NCBI GenBank assembly: GCA_943736015.1
Contig: OX031064.1
Span: forward strand, 43,389,361 to 43,453,360
DNA length: 64,000 nt
Reading direction: 5' to 3'
DNA from: Tridacna crocea
Lineage: Eukaryota > Mollusca > Bivalvia > Cardiida > Cardiidae
Shown in pieces: positions 57,401 through 64,000 of this stretch. The notes beneath the pieces are model-generated. The model worked only from the letters and a program-made list of their open reading frames with translations. It made no database searches and was not told the DNA's origin. The stretch's first letter is position 1; each line of letters starts with the position of its first letter. The position numbers and the translations under genes were made by a program.

Positions 57401-60400
57401 AAACTTTGTCTACCCTATCAAAGACAGAAATCATTATTTAAGTAACATTTAATTGTCATCTGCATATGTTCTCACTTTGGGGTAGTCCAAATTTTTTTTC
57501 ATCTGTACAAGAACAAAATTTGAGACCTATCAAAATTGAAAGTATTTGCAGATGACTAATCAACTGTACCTCAAAATAGGAAATCTGTCTATCATTTGGT
57601 ACAAAGCATTGCGGGAAAGGAAGAAAAGTAAGTAACCAGCCTTGGAAAAGAAGAAAATGCTAGCTACTGGCTTTTCTTCTCTTTCCACAATATTTTTAAA
57701 GGTTCTCCCCTTTAGGGGTGTGGATAGACTAGATAGTTTGGTAAGGGGTTACAGGCTGTTTTTTTGCATAGATATAAAGCTTTTTTTCCATACTACCTTT
57801 CAGCAAGAGAATATCATGTTTGAGAGAGGGAAAACAATCATGATGAACGAGGACGAAGCTGCCAAAAAGAAAGGTCACACAATCAATGAGTACAGGTAAA
57901 TACAGTCAAACTCGTCATAACTTTGTTATAAATGATGAACATGGAGACTTATCTAAAGCAGTGGCATTTGCAGAGGACAAATGAATTGTGCCTAAAATGT
58001 TGAATTTGTTTTTGAAAGGGTAGAAAACAGTTTTACAGAAGGAGAAAATGCTGATAACAGTGTAAACATTTTAAAAAGCAATCATTTCTTTAACTCTTTA
58101 CCAAACAACAAAATTGTAGACTTGTCCAGATTGAAAGCATATGCCTAAACAATTGAAACTTGACTGTAGAAGAGTAGAAAACATTGTGGAAAAAAGAGAA
58201 AATGGTTGATACCAGTATTTTCTCCTTTCCCCACAATGTTTTCAGAAGGCCTCTTCCCCTGGGTCATAAAAGCCAGGGATTGTTTGGTAAAGGGTGAAAG
58301 ATCTTGTGGGAGAAGCTTTTAAAAACATTATTGGAAAAGGAGAAAATTTTGGTTTCCTACAATATTTTGTACCCATTCATGAATGCATTTTGTCATTTGG
58401 GCAACCTTTAATTTGTCATCTGCAAATGCTTTAAATTTCGACAAGTCTAACATTTTGTGGTGTGGTACAGGGTTAACCCTTTACTCCATAGATACTCATT
58501 TCTACACATTGCTTGTAGGAACCTATGGAAAACATTGTGGCAAAAGGTGAAATTGCTCGTTACGAGCAATTTCACCTTTTGCCACAGTGTTTTCTTTACT
58601 ATCAAAAGTTTTCATATACACATAAGAAACAGCTTCATCCTTGCTGTTATTTAAGGTCAATTAGAGATACTATAGAAATGCCTCATGGGGTAAAGGGTTA
58701 ACTGGACAAAATATTAGACTAATTGTTATGGGAGACCACTCCTTCATACATAGCATCGCCCAATTTAACCCATTACCACTCAATCCCTACTTTTGACGCC
58801 CCTGAGAAAAAACCCTTTTGAAAACACTGTGGGAAAAGGAGAAAATGCTGGTAACCAGCATTTTGTCCTTTTCCCACAGTGTTTTCTACCCTTTCAGGAA
58901 CAAATTTCTAATTTTTCGTCACCTTTATTTTGTCGTCTGCAAATGCTTTCAATTTGGACCAGTTCAAAATTTTCTCGTGTGGTAATGAGTTCAATACGTA
59001 ACAACTGCTTTAGAGAGATATCTCTTTGGCTCAGTGATTAAGGTATTGGTCTTTCAATCCTGGAAAAACGAGGATATTTGTCAGCCAATGGGTTTGAATC
59101 CCTCTAGATGCGGTTTGTGTTTCAGCTACGTATTTGTTGCAAACTTGCATGTTCATAAGATTATCAAAAGTTAAGGAGCATTTGCAGAAGACTAAGATTA
59201 ATTCTGGCTAAAATTGGGGAACTTGTCTCTGAAAAGGTAGAAAACAATCTAGGAAAAAGAGGAAATGGTGATGACCAACATGTTCTCTTTTTCATATACT
59301 TTTTCAAAAGCTTAACTCATTATCACATGGCAAAATTTTAGATCAGTCCAAATTGAAAGCATTTGCAGACGACATTTTAAATGGTTGAATGGTTAAATGG
59401 TTTAAGTGGTTTAACCCTCTCCCAAACAATCCCTGGTTTTTACGACTCTGAGATAGAAGCCTTTTGAAAACATTGTGGGAAAAGAAGAAAATGCTGGTAA
59501 TCAGCATTTTCTCCTTTTCCCACAATTTTTTCTATCCTGCTGGAAACTAATTTCAGTTTTGGAATTATGTTTATTTTGTTGTCTGCAAGTGCTTTCAATT
59601 TAAACTACTCTAAAACTTTGTTGTTTGGTAAAGAGTTAAATGGTGCAATTTGCTAGGGAAGAAAACTTTGTGGGAAAAGCAATTTTTTTAAAAGGTTTCC
59701 TCTTCAGAGTTGTTAAAAGTCATGATTGTGTGGTTAAAGGTTAACCCATTACCACACAATCCCTACTTTTGACACCCCTGAAAAGGAAGCCTTTTGTAAA
59801 CACTGTGGGAAAAGGAGAAAATGCTGGTAACTAGCATTTTCTCCTTTTCCCACAGTGTTTTCTACCCTTCCCACAACAAATTTCAATTTTTCAGTCACCT
59901 TTATTTTGTTGTCTGCAAATGCTTTCAATTTGGACCAGTCTAAAATTTTCTTGTGTGGTAAAGAGTTAACTCCTCACTTTTATTTAAACATGTCAGTTCT
60001 ATGAAAGCAGGCTTTTGAAAACATTGTTGGAGAATGAGAAAATGCTGGTCACCAGCATTTTCTCATTTTTGCCCATCACCCACCATGTTTTCTTTGCTTC
60101 TAACTGTAAAGTTTATCAATTGAGTTACACTTTGTTCTCATTATGAGCTTTGAATTTGGAATAGGTTTTTTTTTTTTTTTCAATTTTGAGTAAAGAGTTA
60201 AGAGAAAAACAGCCAAAACTTTGATCTTGACCATTTACCAGAAATTCCTTATTTTAAAAGAGATAATGCCTAACCAGCAATTTCTCTTTTTTCCATGGTG
60301 TTTTTCTCTGATAGGTCTGTACTGATGCAAAGCATAAAGTCAAGGTACTTTTTTTCTGATAAATTCATAATCACCAAACATTCTAAAGAACATTGGCAGT

Positions 60401-63400
60401 CTTATTCTCCATGATTTTCTAAATTTGAATGTAACACAACTTCCGATTGGCTGGTCCAAATAATTTAGCCAATCAGAAGTTGTGTTACATTCAAATTTGG
60501 AAAATTCTGGAGAATAAGACTGAGACACTTTGAAAAAATGGTTGAAGAGTACGGGCCTCAAAAATCGTGAATTATTTCTTCCAGTATGATTGGTGAAGGA
60601 GATTCCATTGTCGGAGTTTTGGGAATGAAGGATAAAATGCAGATGCATCGTGAGATAGATAGTTTAGATATCGTGAACACGGTGAATGTTGATACTGGAA
60701 TTGAACAGGAGAGAAACAATGCGGCGATAAATACCACAGAACTTCTCATTACAGGTCTGTATCATTCTTTCTAACTTTATTATGCAGGGCCCATATTCAT
60801 CAACTGATCTGAAGTATATTTTCAGTTTCATTTTCCAGAATTTTCTAAATTTGAAGGTAATGTAAATTCTGATTGGCTAAACTATCTGATTTAGCCAATC
60901 AGAAGTTTGGTTACTTTCTAAATCTAGAATAAAACTAAGAAAGAGCGCAGAGTGGTTTGTGGACATGGAACCTGTTAATTATCCAACTGAGCTATATTTA
61001 TCACATGCCAATAAAATTATAAACAATGGGGAAAGAAATCATACCTACCGAGTCAAATGAATATGGGTCCAAATATGGTATAATGACTTAACTCACATGC
61101 AGACTACGATACTCACAGCTTGATTTCTGATTTGATTTGTCAAAATGTTACATTATGATAATCTGCTACTCAATAACTACTGTAGAACTGGAAATGTTCA
61201 AGTTGTGGAAACCTTTTGATAAAGTTGTAAAGATAACTGCTAGCGTAAATTTAGGCTTGATTAACTCTTTACCAAACGACAAAATTTTAGACCAGTCTAA
61301 ATTGAAAGGGTTTGCAGACAACAAGATAAATGTGACTGAAAACTCAAAATTTCTTTTGGGAAGGGAAGAAAACTTTGTGGGAAAAGGAGAAAATGCTGGT
61401 TACCAGCTTTTTCTCCTTTTCCGAAAATGTTTTCAGAAGGCTTCTTTCTCAGGGTCACTAAAAGTTGGGATTGTGTGATAATGGGTCAAGATTTATTATA
61501 CCTATATACTGGGTCTTGTTGGAGTCCTTGACTGGCACACCAGCCAACATCAATGAGTGCCCTTTTCATCAAATTCACCCATAATACCAGTGGAGTGGGG
61601 TTATTATTGCCAATTTCAAAAATTTCATCAAAACAAAATTTAAGATTTATTTATTAAACTGAAATTTAGTTTCTTAGTACAAAGGTAGAGTAGAAATTTG
61701 AGAATTCTGTCTTTAGTTTTTGCGGACATGCAAAATTTGTCCCATGCAGCTAGAAGCAAGCAAAATCCCAAAGAAAAAATAAAACATAATATTCAGTGCA
61801 TATTACCACATAAAGGCACTTTTAGCCCAGAATATGATGAACCACACTGTGATGAGAATGTATATTCTTAATTACAAAAGGTGTGCTTTGCACATATGGC
61901 TATACTCGCTCAGAAACTCATCTCATTTGTCTTTTTTACTATACAAAAGGTCTCCACACTAACAACGATATCAACAAAAATACTCTTGATACTGTGCTGG
62001 GGAACACAAGACAGCGACGTCAACATCTTGACAGGCAGCAGGAAGAAGATTACAAACGAGAATTAAAAAAACTTTACAAGAAAATCAGTGCCAAAAATAG
62101 AGTAAGTTATTTTTGAGGGCCCAATTCCAATTCCCAAGATATTGTGGTCACTTAACTTATTACCAAATGACAAAATTTTAGAATTGTCCAAATGGAAAGC
62201 ATTTGAAGATGACAAAAAAAGTAGCTGAAAGTTTGAATTTGTTTTGTGAAGGGTGGAAAATATTGTGGAAAAAGGAGAAAATGCTGGTTACCAGCATTTT
62301 CTCCTTTTCCCTCAGTGTTTTCTAAAGGCTTCTTTCTCAGGGTCGTCAAAAGTAGGGATTGTTTGGTAATGGGTTAAGTCTTTGCCAAAAGACAAATTTC
62401 TGGTCATAACCAAAATGAAAGAATTCTCTGATGAAAAATTCAATGCAGTTCAGACAATGATTTCTGTGTTGGATAGGATAGAAAGCACTCCGAGTAAAGG
62501 AGAAAATGCTAAAGACAAATATCATAATTTTTATCTGCGAATCCTTTCAATTTGGACCAGTCTAAAATTTTGTTGCCTGGGTCAAGAGTTAACTCTTTCC
62601 AAATTGAAAGCATGTGCAGACGGCAAAATGAACGCGAATCAAAAAATGAAATTTGATCTGGAAAGAGAAGAAAGGTATCAGTTAAAAAAGAAAGTTGTGC
62701 ATAGAGCTTTCAGGTATGCAGTGATTAGTGCATTGGCTGCTTTTATAACTGGAATATTGTTGAAAATGAGATGAACACTCAGTTAAGCATGACATAAAAA
62801 TTATTTCAAGATAAATAAGCCATGCTCTGACAAAAAGGGCTAGATGTATTCATGTGATGCATGATACCAAGCAGGTCATCACATAGAGGTTGATAAAATC
62901 TATTTTGTATAATAACAATCTAAGATATGGCTTGCAACATGCGAAAAAGGGCATTCGGACATTTGCGTAAAATGTCACCCTGGATCGGCCTGCTAATCCG
63001 AGGCTACAATTTGCTGTTCTTATATATTTTTCTGTTTTGAGCAAGTCTGCTGTTAAAAAAATCAAATGCAGTCAAAAGTGTCGTCTCGGATCAGCCTGCG
63101 CGGACTGTGCAGGCTGATCCGAGACGACACTTTAAGCAAATCTCTTCATGCCCTTTTTCACGTGTTGCAGGCCATATAAAGTAGAATGGGCCTGTAAGAT
63201 ACAAAAAAAATTACCAGAAACAATAGGCTTCAACCCAGGTCAGCCTGCATGGACTGTACAGCCTGACCTGAATAAGTGCTTAATGCTGGTGCAGTAATCA
63301 CTCTTTTCAAAGTTCTCAACTGTAAATGTTGCCTTATTACTTTATTTCAGGCCTTAATGAATTCACTATTAGAGAGACAGAGAAAAGAGAAGAAAGAATT

Positions 63401-63431
63401 GGTCAGTAAAACCCAAGGTCTTCCAGAAAAG
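45309..63431 (+). CDS. EVC2: EVC2/limbin-like ciliary membrane protein, 5' part, continues past the window
   Basis: Eleven exons: 45309-45464, 47359-47502, 48646-48859, 50066-50160, 51020-51088, 51969-52103, 53258-53293 (tentative), 57804-57895, 60585-60754, 61950-62101 and 63351-63431. All junctions are GT-AG with matching phases, giving about 448 residues so far. A signal peptide (VLNFIFPVLLLSAFPSALGG) is followed by a ~250-residue ectodomain with several Asn-x-Ser/Thr sites, then VYEHGFTALTFFAAFILGVL and the rest of one membrane helix, a KKRRSK stop-transfer and a charged cytoplasmic region with heptads (HLDRQQEEDYKRELKKLY). SCKLTFNTSSQ and EHGFTALTFFAAF parallel the human limbin segments LTFQSSS and HGLHAAGFFIAF. 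In vertebrates EVC2 with EVC forms a complex at the base of cilia that promotes Smoothened signalling. Assignment rests on remembered human sequence and on layout. Full-length relatives exceed 1000 residues, so most of the coiled coil lies beyond the right edge. Confidence 0.8.
45619..46043. mobile_element. Two TTAA-type MITEs sharing a TTAA (45619-45845 and 45842-46043)
   Basis: Cores are at 45735-45785 and 45930-45985. The first ends gtagttaagggttaa and the second begins ttaactctttaccttcc. They lie in EVC2 intron 1. Confidence 0.8.
46215..46300. repeat. gcaggctgacctgg palindrome, diverged
   Basis: gagccaggtcaacctgcaca faces gcagaggctgacctgggctg. Confidence 0.65.
46615..46980. repeat. Dispersed ~380 bp repeat, copy 3
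   Basis: It starts ctcccgctagatggcattct and ends gcgcagacaacgc. It is the most similar to copy 2 at 41745, including ttacagtcagcccgcttt. Confidence 0.8.
46983..47233. mobile_element. TTAA-type MITE with short internal duplication
   Basis: It starts ttaaccctttacctcac and ends ggtaaagggtt. The phrase gggtagaaaacattgt occurs twice before the hairpin. Confidence 0.8.
47359..47502 (+). CDS. EVC2: EVC2-like exon 2
   Basis: The acceptor is tgtttgtag and the donor is gtaagg. 48 codons, IYDVVNTAAATLSGGIYLYD and on. It is in phase with both neighbours. Confidence 0.75.
47934..48434. mobile_element. Two TTAA-type MITEs in opposite orientation (47934-48155 and 48207-48434)
   Basis: The first starts ttaactcattaccaaac and ends ggtaatgggttaa. 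The second starts acccattatcacacaatcc and ends ggtaatgagttaa. Both retain cores. Confidence 0.85.
48646..48859 (+). CDS. EVC2: EVC2-like exon 3
   Basis: The acceptor is catttcag and the donor is gtatgt. It encodes KVSDESFEIYMYTENPTNSA and LEYDLTSGLK, a beta-rich ectodomain segment, and leaves one base for the next exon. Confidence 0.85.
48889..49160 (+). mobile_element. tRNA-derived SINE-like sequence
   Basis: gaccagcctgagtagctcaa gtgg opens a tRNA-like head. gaccagc and gctggtc can pair as an acceptor stem, and gtgggtttgagtcccac forms a T arm with box B. The extra region is long and the anticodon arm poor, and ttttggataagacgttaatc follows, as in SINE bodies. It is not a functional tRNA. Confidence 0.55.
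49201..49435. mobile_element. TTAA-type palindromic MITE
   Basis: It starts tgaaccattaccaaac and ends ggtaatgggttaa. The core is at 49321-49374. Confidence 0.83.
49810..50039. mobile_element. TTAA-type MITE ending 26 bases before an EVC2 exon
   Basis: The right end is gataaagggttaa. The core is at 49930-49972. The branch point used for the 50066 exon must lie in or next to the insertion. Confidence 0.75.
50066..50160 (+). CDS. EVC2: EVC2-like exon 4
   Basis: The acceptor is gctttttcag and the donor is gtaagt. It encodes SSVNTSFRARVVREEMVAYN and SCKLTFNT, the latter matching limbin LTF just before the membrane. Confidence 0.85.
50267..50445. mobile_element. Truncated TTAA-type MITE
   Basis: It starts ttaattcattaccaaac. 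One hairpin arm is missing (it jumps from aggtagaaaacc to tagttaccagcattttc), and the right end is lost after ctcagggtc. Confidence 0.7.
50599..50918. repeat. Two CCAAT-box palindromic elements in tandem (50599-50748 and 50748-50918)
   Basis: The centres are gattggctaaactaagtgg tttagccaatc and gattggcttaaccatatgg ttcagccaatc. The outer arms (tattcttaaaaacattctc) are only partly conserved. Confidence 0.75.
51020..51088 (+). CDS. EVC2: EVC2-like exon 5
   Basis: The acceptor is atgttgtag and the donor is gtaagt. 23 codons, SSQYGPMIATVCLNREIEET TS. Confidence 0.78.
51167..51620. mobile_element. Two TTAA-type MITEs sharing one TTAA (51167-51395 and 51392-51620)
   Basis: Both start ttaactctttaccaaa/c and are in the same orientation. 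The first has a perfect core at 51288-51340 and the second at 51510-51562. Confidence 0.88.
51969..52103 (+). CDS. EVC2: EVC2-like exon 6 (membrane helix)
   Basis: The acceptor is cattgcag and the donor is gtaagt. 45 codons: EHGFTALTFFAAFILGVLIV continuing to a tryptophan, then KKRRSKSVSPSKNN. Extracellular N side, positively charged cytoplasmic side. Confidence 0.88.
52271..52685. mobile_element. TTAA-type MITE with its hairpin core triplicated
   Basis: The 89-base block ggattgaaaacattttgcg to cctctttca occurs at 52381, 52470 and 52559. Copies two and three share the variant atgctagttacc. It starts ttaactctttaccaaag and ends gggaaagagttaa. Confidence 0.9.
52909..53143. mobile_element. TTAA-type palindromic MITE
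   Basis: It starts ttaactgtgtaccaaatg and ends ggtaaagggttaa. The core is at 53032-53084. It lies 114 bases before the tentative 53258 exon. Confidence 0.85.
53258..53293 (+). CDS. EVC2: Tentative EVC2-like 36-base microexon
   Basis: The acceptor is atttgtag and the donor is gtattt. Twelve codons, VDEGYYMYYEDE, in phase 0 with the exons either side. Skipping it also keeps the frame, so it could be alternative or false. Confidence 0.45.
53447..53616. mobile_element. Shortened TTAA-type MITE
   Basis: The left end is lost. The hairpin aaaggagaaaatgctggtaa and mirror is at 53510-53552. It ends tataagtttaa. Confidence 0.65.
53919..54353. mobile_element. Two TTAA-type MITEs sharing one TTAA (53919-54128 and 54125-54353)
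   Basis: A 24-base T run precedes the first. Cores are at 53975-54030 and 54185-54240. The second starts ttaatcctttcccaaac and ends ggtaaagggttaa. Confidence 0.8.
54660..54735 (-). repeat. tRNA-like SINE head, decayed
   Basis: The reverse strand reads gtgactcagttggtaataa, then gtggatttaaatcccagctt, like boxes A and B. The body is not delimited. Confidence 0.45.
54905..55085. repeat. Relative of the 22200 inverted-repeat element
   Basis: gaaattttcattggtcgatc and aaaatagcacattgtcac face gtactaatatactatttt and ataaaaattttagtattcc. Confidence 0.5.
55254..55455. mobile_element. Decayed TTAA-type MITE
   Basis: It starts ttaaccctttacattac. The hairpin is mostly lost (aggaaaagaagaaaatgctt then tttcatataacattttc). 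Confidence 0.55.
55604..55803. repeat. CCAAT-box palindromic element
   Basis: The ends are tattcaccaaccattctt and aagaatagttggtggat. The centre is gattggctaaaccaaatgg tttagccaatc. Confidence 0.85.
56313..56924. mobile_element. Half copy (56313-56433) and full copy (56687-56924) of the TTAA-type MITE
   Basis: The half copy stops just before the hairpin. The full copy has cores at 56760-56812 and ends gaatgacttaa. Between them is unique AT-rich sequence. Confidence 0.65.
57318..57750. mobile_element. Two decayed TTAA-type MITEs
   Basis: Cores lie at 57350-57400 (ggttgctggtgaccagcatt) and 57630-57700. The second ends ggtaaggggtta, 53 bases before an EVC2 exon. Confidence 0.6.
57804..57895 (+). 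CDS. EVC2: EVC2-like exon after the membrane helix
   Basis: The acceptor is acctttcag and the donor is gtaaat. It encodes QENIMFERGKTIMMNEDEAA KKKGHTINEY and two bases of the next codon. Confidence 0.75.
58090..58476. mobile_element. Two TTAA-type MITEs (58090-58298 and 58300-58476)
   Basis: The first starts ttaactctttaccaaac and has its core at 58185-58240. The second is shortened in the hairpin and ends ggtacagggttaa, shared with the next element. Confidence 0.7.
58473..58701. mobile_element. Variant TTAA-type MITE with a different central hairpin, copy 2
   Basis: The hairpin is ggcaaaaggtgaaattgctc gttac gagcaatttcaccttttgcc. The rest, including cacataagaaacagcttcat, matches 20962-21211. 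It ends gggtaaagggttaa. Confidence 0.88.
58765..58992. mobile_element. TTAA-type palindromic MITE
   Basis: It starts ttaacccattaccactc and ends ggtaatgagttcaa, with one TTAA mutated. The core is at 58828-58882. Confidence 0.83.
59018..59115 (+). repeat. tRNA-like SINE head
   Basis: tttggctcagtgattaaggt resembles a D arm with box A. aatgggtttgaatccctcta resembles box B. The 3' body is not recognised. Confidence 0.5.
59165..60201. mobile_element. Chain of about six TTAA-type MITE copies
   Basis: Order: a decayed copy (59165-59313); a left-half copy (59312-59380); complete 59411-59638; an internally deleted copy (59639-59744); complete 59741-59969 sharing its left TTAA; and 59966-60201 sharing the next. 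Orientation differs between neighbours. Confidence 0.75.
60366..60558. repeat. CCAAT-box palindromic element
   Basis: The arms read aacattggcagtcttattctcc and ggagaataagactgagac. The centre is gattggctggtccaaataat ttagccaatc. It ends 26 bases before an EVC2 exon. Confidence 0.8.
60585..60754 (+). CDS. EVC2: EVC2-like exon (60585-60754)
   Basis: The acceptor is ttcttccag and the donor is gtctgt. It encodes MIGEGDSIVGVLGMKDKMQM and EIDSLDIVNTVNVDTGIEQE, charged and probably helical. The order of acidic and hydrophobic residues resembles the limbin region following its membrane helix. Confidence 0.82.
60787..60965. repeat. CCAAT-box palindromic element
   Basis: It starts gggcccatattcatcaactg. 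The centre is gattggctaaactatctgat ttagccaatc. The right arm is diverged. Confidence 0.75.
61261..61489. mobile_element. TTAA-type palindromic MITE
   Basis: It starts ttaactctttaccaaac and ends gataatgggtcaa. The core is at 61377-61428. Confidence 0.85.
61490..61949. other. EVC2 intron without recognised repeat
   Basis: No splice-bounded frame, RNA gene or repeat family was seen in this stretch. Confidence 0.5.
61950..62101 (+). CDS. EVC2: EVC2-like exon, start of coiled coil
   Basis: The acceptor is acaaaag (weak tract: cttttttactatacaaaag) and the donor is gtaagt. It encodes LHTNNDINKNTLDTVLGNTR then HLDRQQEEDYKRELKKLYKK, strongly helical. Confidence 0.82.
62153..62665. mobile_element. 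Chain of three TTAA-type MITE copies
   Basis: 62153-62376 is complete. 62373-62592 shares its TTAA but lacks the hairpin. 62589 to about 62665 is a left fragment. Confidence 0.75.
62835..62930. repeat. Dispersed catgataccaagcaggtcatcaca repeat
   Basis: tgatgcatgataccaagcag gtcatcacata recurs in related form at about 30265, 38160 and 63890, usually next to palindromic repeats. Confidence 0.6.
62930..63285. repeat. Three gcaggctgatc/gacc palindromes, one perfect
   Basis: 63077-63133 is a perfect inverted repeat: aagtgtcgtctcggatcagc facing gctgatccgagacgacactt around a cggactgtg centre. It is flanked by gcaacatgcgaaaaagggca on the left and ccctttttcacgtgttgcag on the right. A third diverged copy is at 63235-63280. 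Confidence 0.85.
63351..63431 (+). CDS. EVC2: EVC2-like last exon in window
   Basis: The acceptor is ttatttcag and the donor is gtaaaa. 27 codons, ALMNSLLERQRKEKKELVSK TQGLPEK, continuing the coiled coil. Confidence 0.8.
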
Positions 63432-63483
63432 GTAAAATATAAACAGTTTAAGTGATTTGATCTAAATATTGACTGTGAATATT

Positions 63484-63873
63484 TTAACCCTTTTCCACTC
63501 AACCAAGAGTTTAAACAACCCTGAGAAAAAAGGGCTTTTGAATTTCAAAACACTATGGGAAAAGAAGAAAATGCTGGTAACCAAAGATGGTAAGAAACTC
63601 AAGACTACAGAAATCAGTATCTTCTTGTTGTCCAGCAATGGTTTAAAACCCATTACCACACAATCCCTACTTTTAATGACCCTGAGAAAAAAAACTTTAG
63701 TAAACATTGTAGGAAAAGGAGAAAATGCTGGTTACCAGCATTTTCTCCTTTTCCCACAATCTTTTCTACTCTTAACAAAACAACTTTAGAATTTTCAGTC
63801 ACTTTTATTTTGTCAACTGCAGATGCTTTAAATTTGGGCAAGCCTGAAACAATTTTGTTTGGTAATGAGTTAA
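63484..63873. mobile_element. Partial (63484-63585) and complete (63643-63873) TTAA-type MITEs
   Basis: The complete copy starts ttaaaacccattaccac and ends ggtaatgagttaa, with its core at 63711-63762. Confidence 0.8.
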
Positions 63874-64000
63874 ACCATGCTTTGACAGACAGGGGCTTAA
63901 TGCATCTCCGTGATTCATGGCACCCAGCAAGTCATCACCTATTTATGGATCCATAATATCCACTTTTTGTAACAAATGAGTAAATCAAGAGGTAGACTGG

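Noticed and set aside
62382..62774. 130-residue plus-strand frame ending in a hydrophobic AVISALAAFITGILLKMR
   Set aside because: Most of it is two MITE copies read through. The tail lacks splice support and sits in an EVC2-like intron.

Overview
The window is animal nuclear DNA: AT-rich, intron-split genes with GT-AG junctions, a vertebrate-like FG nucleoporin, a ciliary Hedgehog regulator, a tRNA-derived SINE and very many short inverted-repeat transposons. The repeats (aagctcacctgagcac-type element ends, arrays of ~165 bp units, a SINE ending in gttaaacccca) look like those of bivalve molluscs. A bivalve is likely. A dreissenid is only a guess, from the palindromic repeats.

Genes, left to right. 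(1) NUP42-like nucleoporin, + strand, seven coding exons between 8891 and 20035. All junctions are phase-consistent and the end is complete. The exon with the start codon and the usual CCCH zinc finger was not found. (2) A complete two-exon type II membrane protein of the HtrL/YibB family, - strand, 24859-23231. (3) The last two exons of an unrecognised, probably helical and possibly secreted protein, - strand, 30897-28321. (4) The 5' part of an EVC2/limbin-like gene, + strand, from 45309 past the right edge: signal peptide, ectodomain, membrane helix, then coiled coil, in eleven exons (one of them tentative). The genes have no obvious functional link. NUP42 acts in mRNA export, EVC2 in ciliary Hedgehog signalling, and the HtrL protein is a probable Golgi/ER luminal enzyme.

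Mobile DNA. 1-8.8 kb is a nested repeat block: a ~470 bp tandem repeat, a 7.2 kb interval bounded by 436 bp inverted arms, two arrays of ~165 bp units and two short inverted-repeat elements. Introns and spacers from 9 kb onward carry about 60 whole or partial copies of one ~230 bp element that begins TTAACCCTTTACCA and ends TGGTAAAGGGTTAA. It has a near-perfect central hairpin, and its TTAA ends suggest a piggyBac-type MITE. By hand estimate it makes up close to a fifth of the window. Other insertions include a 1383 bp hAT-type element with an 8 bp target duplication, a SINE with a 15 bp target duplication, a foldback element (15.7-16.5 kb), a 171 bp tandem array (26.4-27.2 kb) and several smaller palindromic families.

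The 31-45 kb spacer shows no convincing gene. Coordinates of diverged repeats are approximate, since everything was read by eye.
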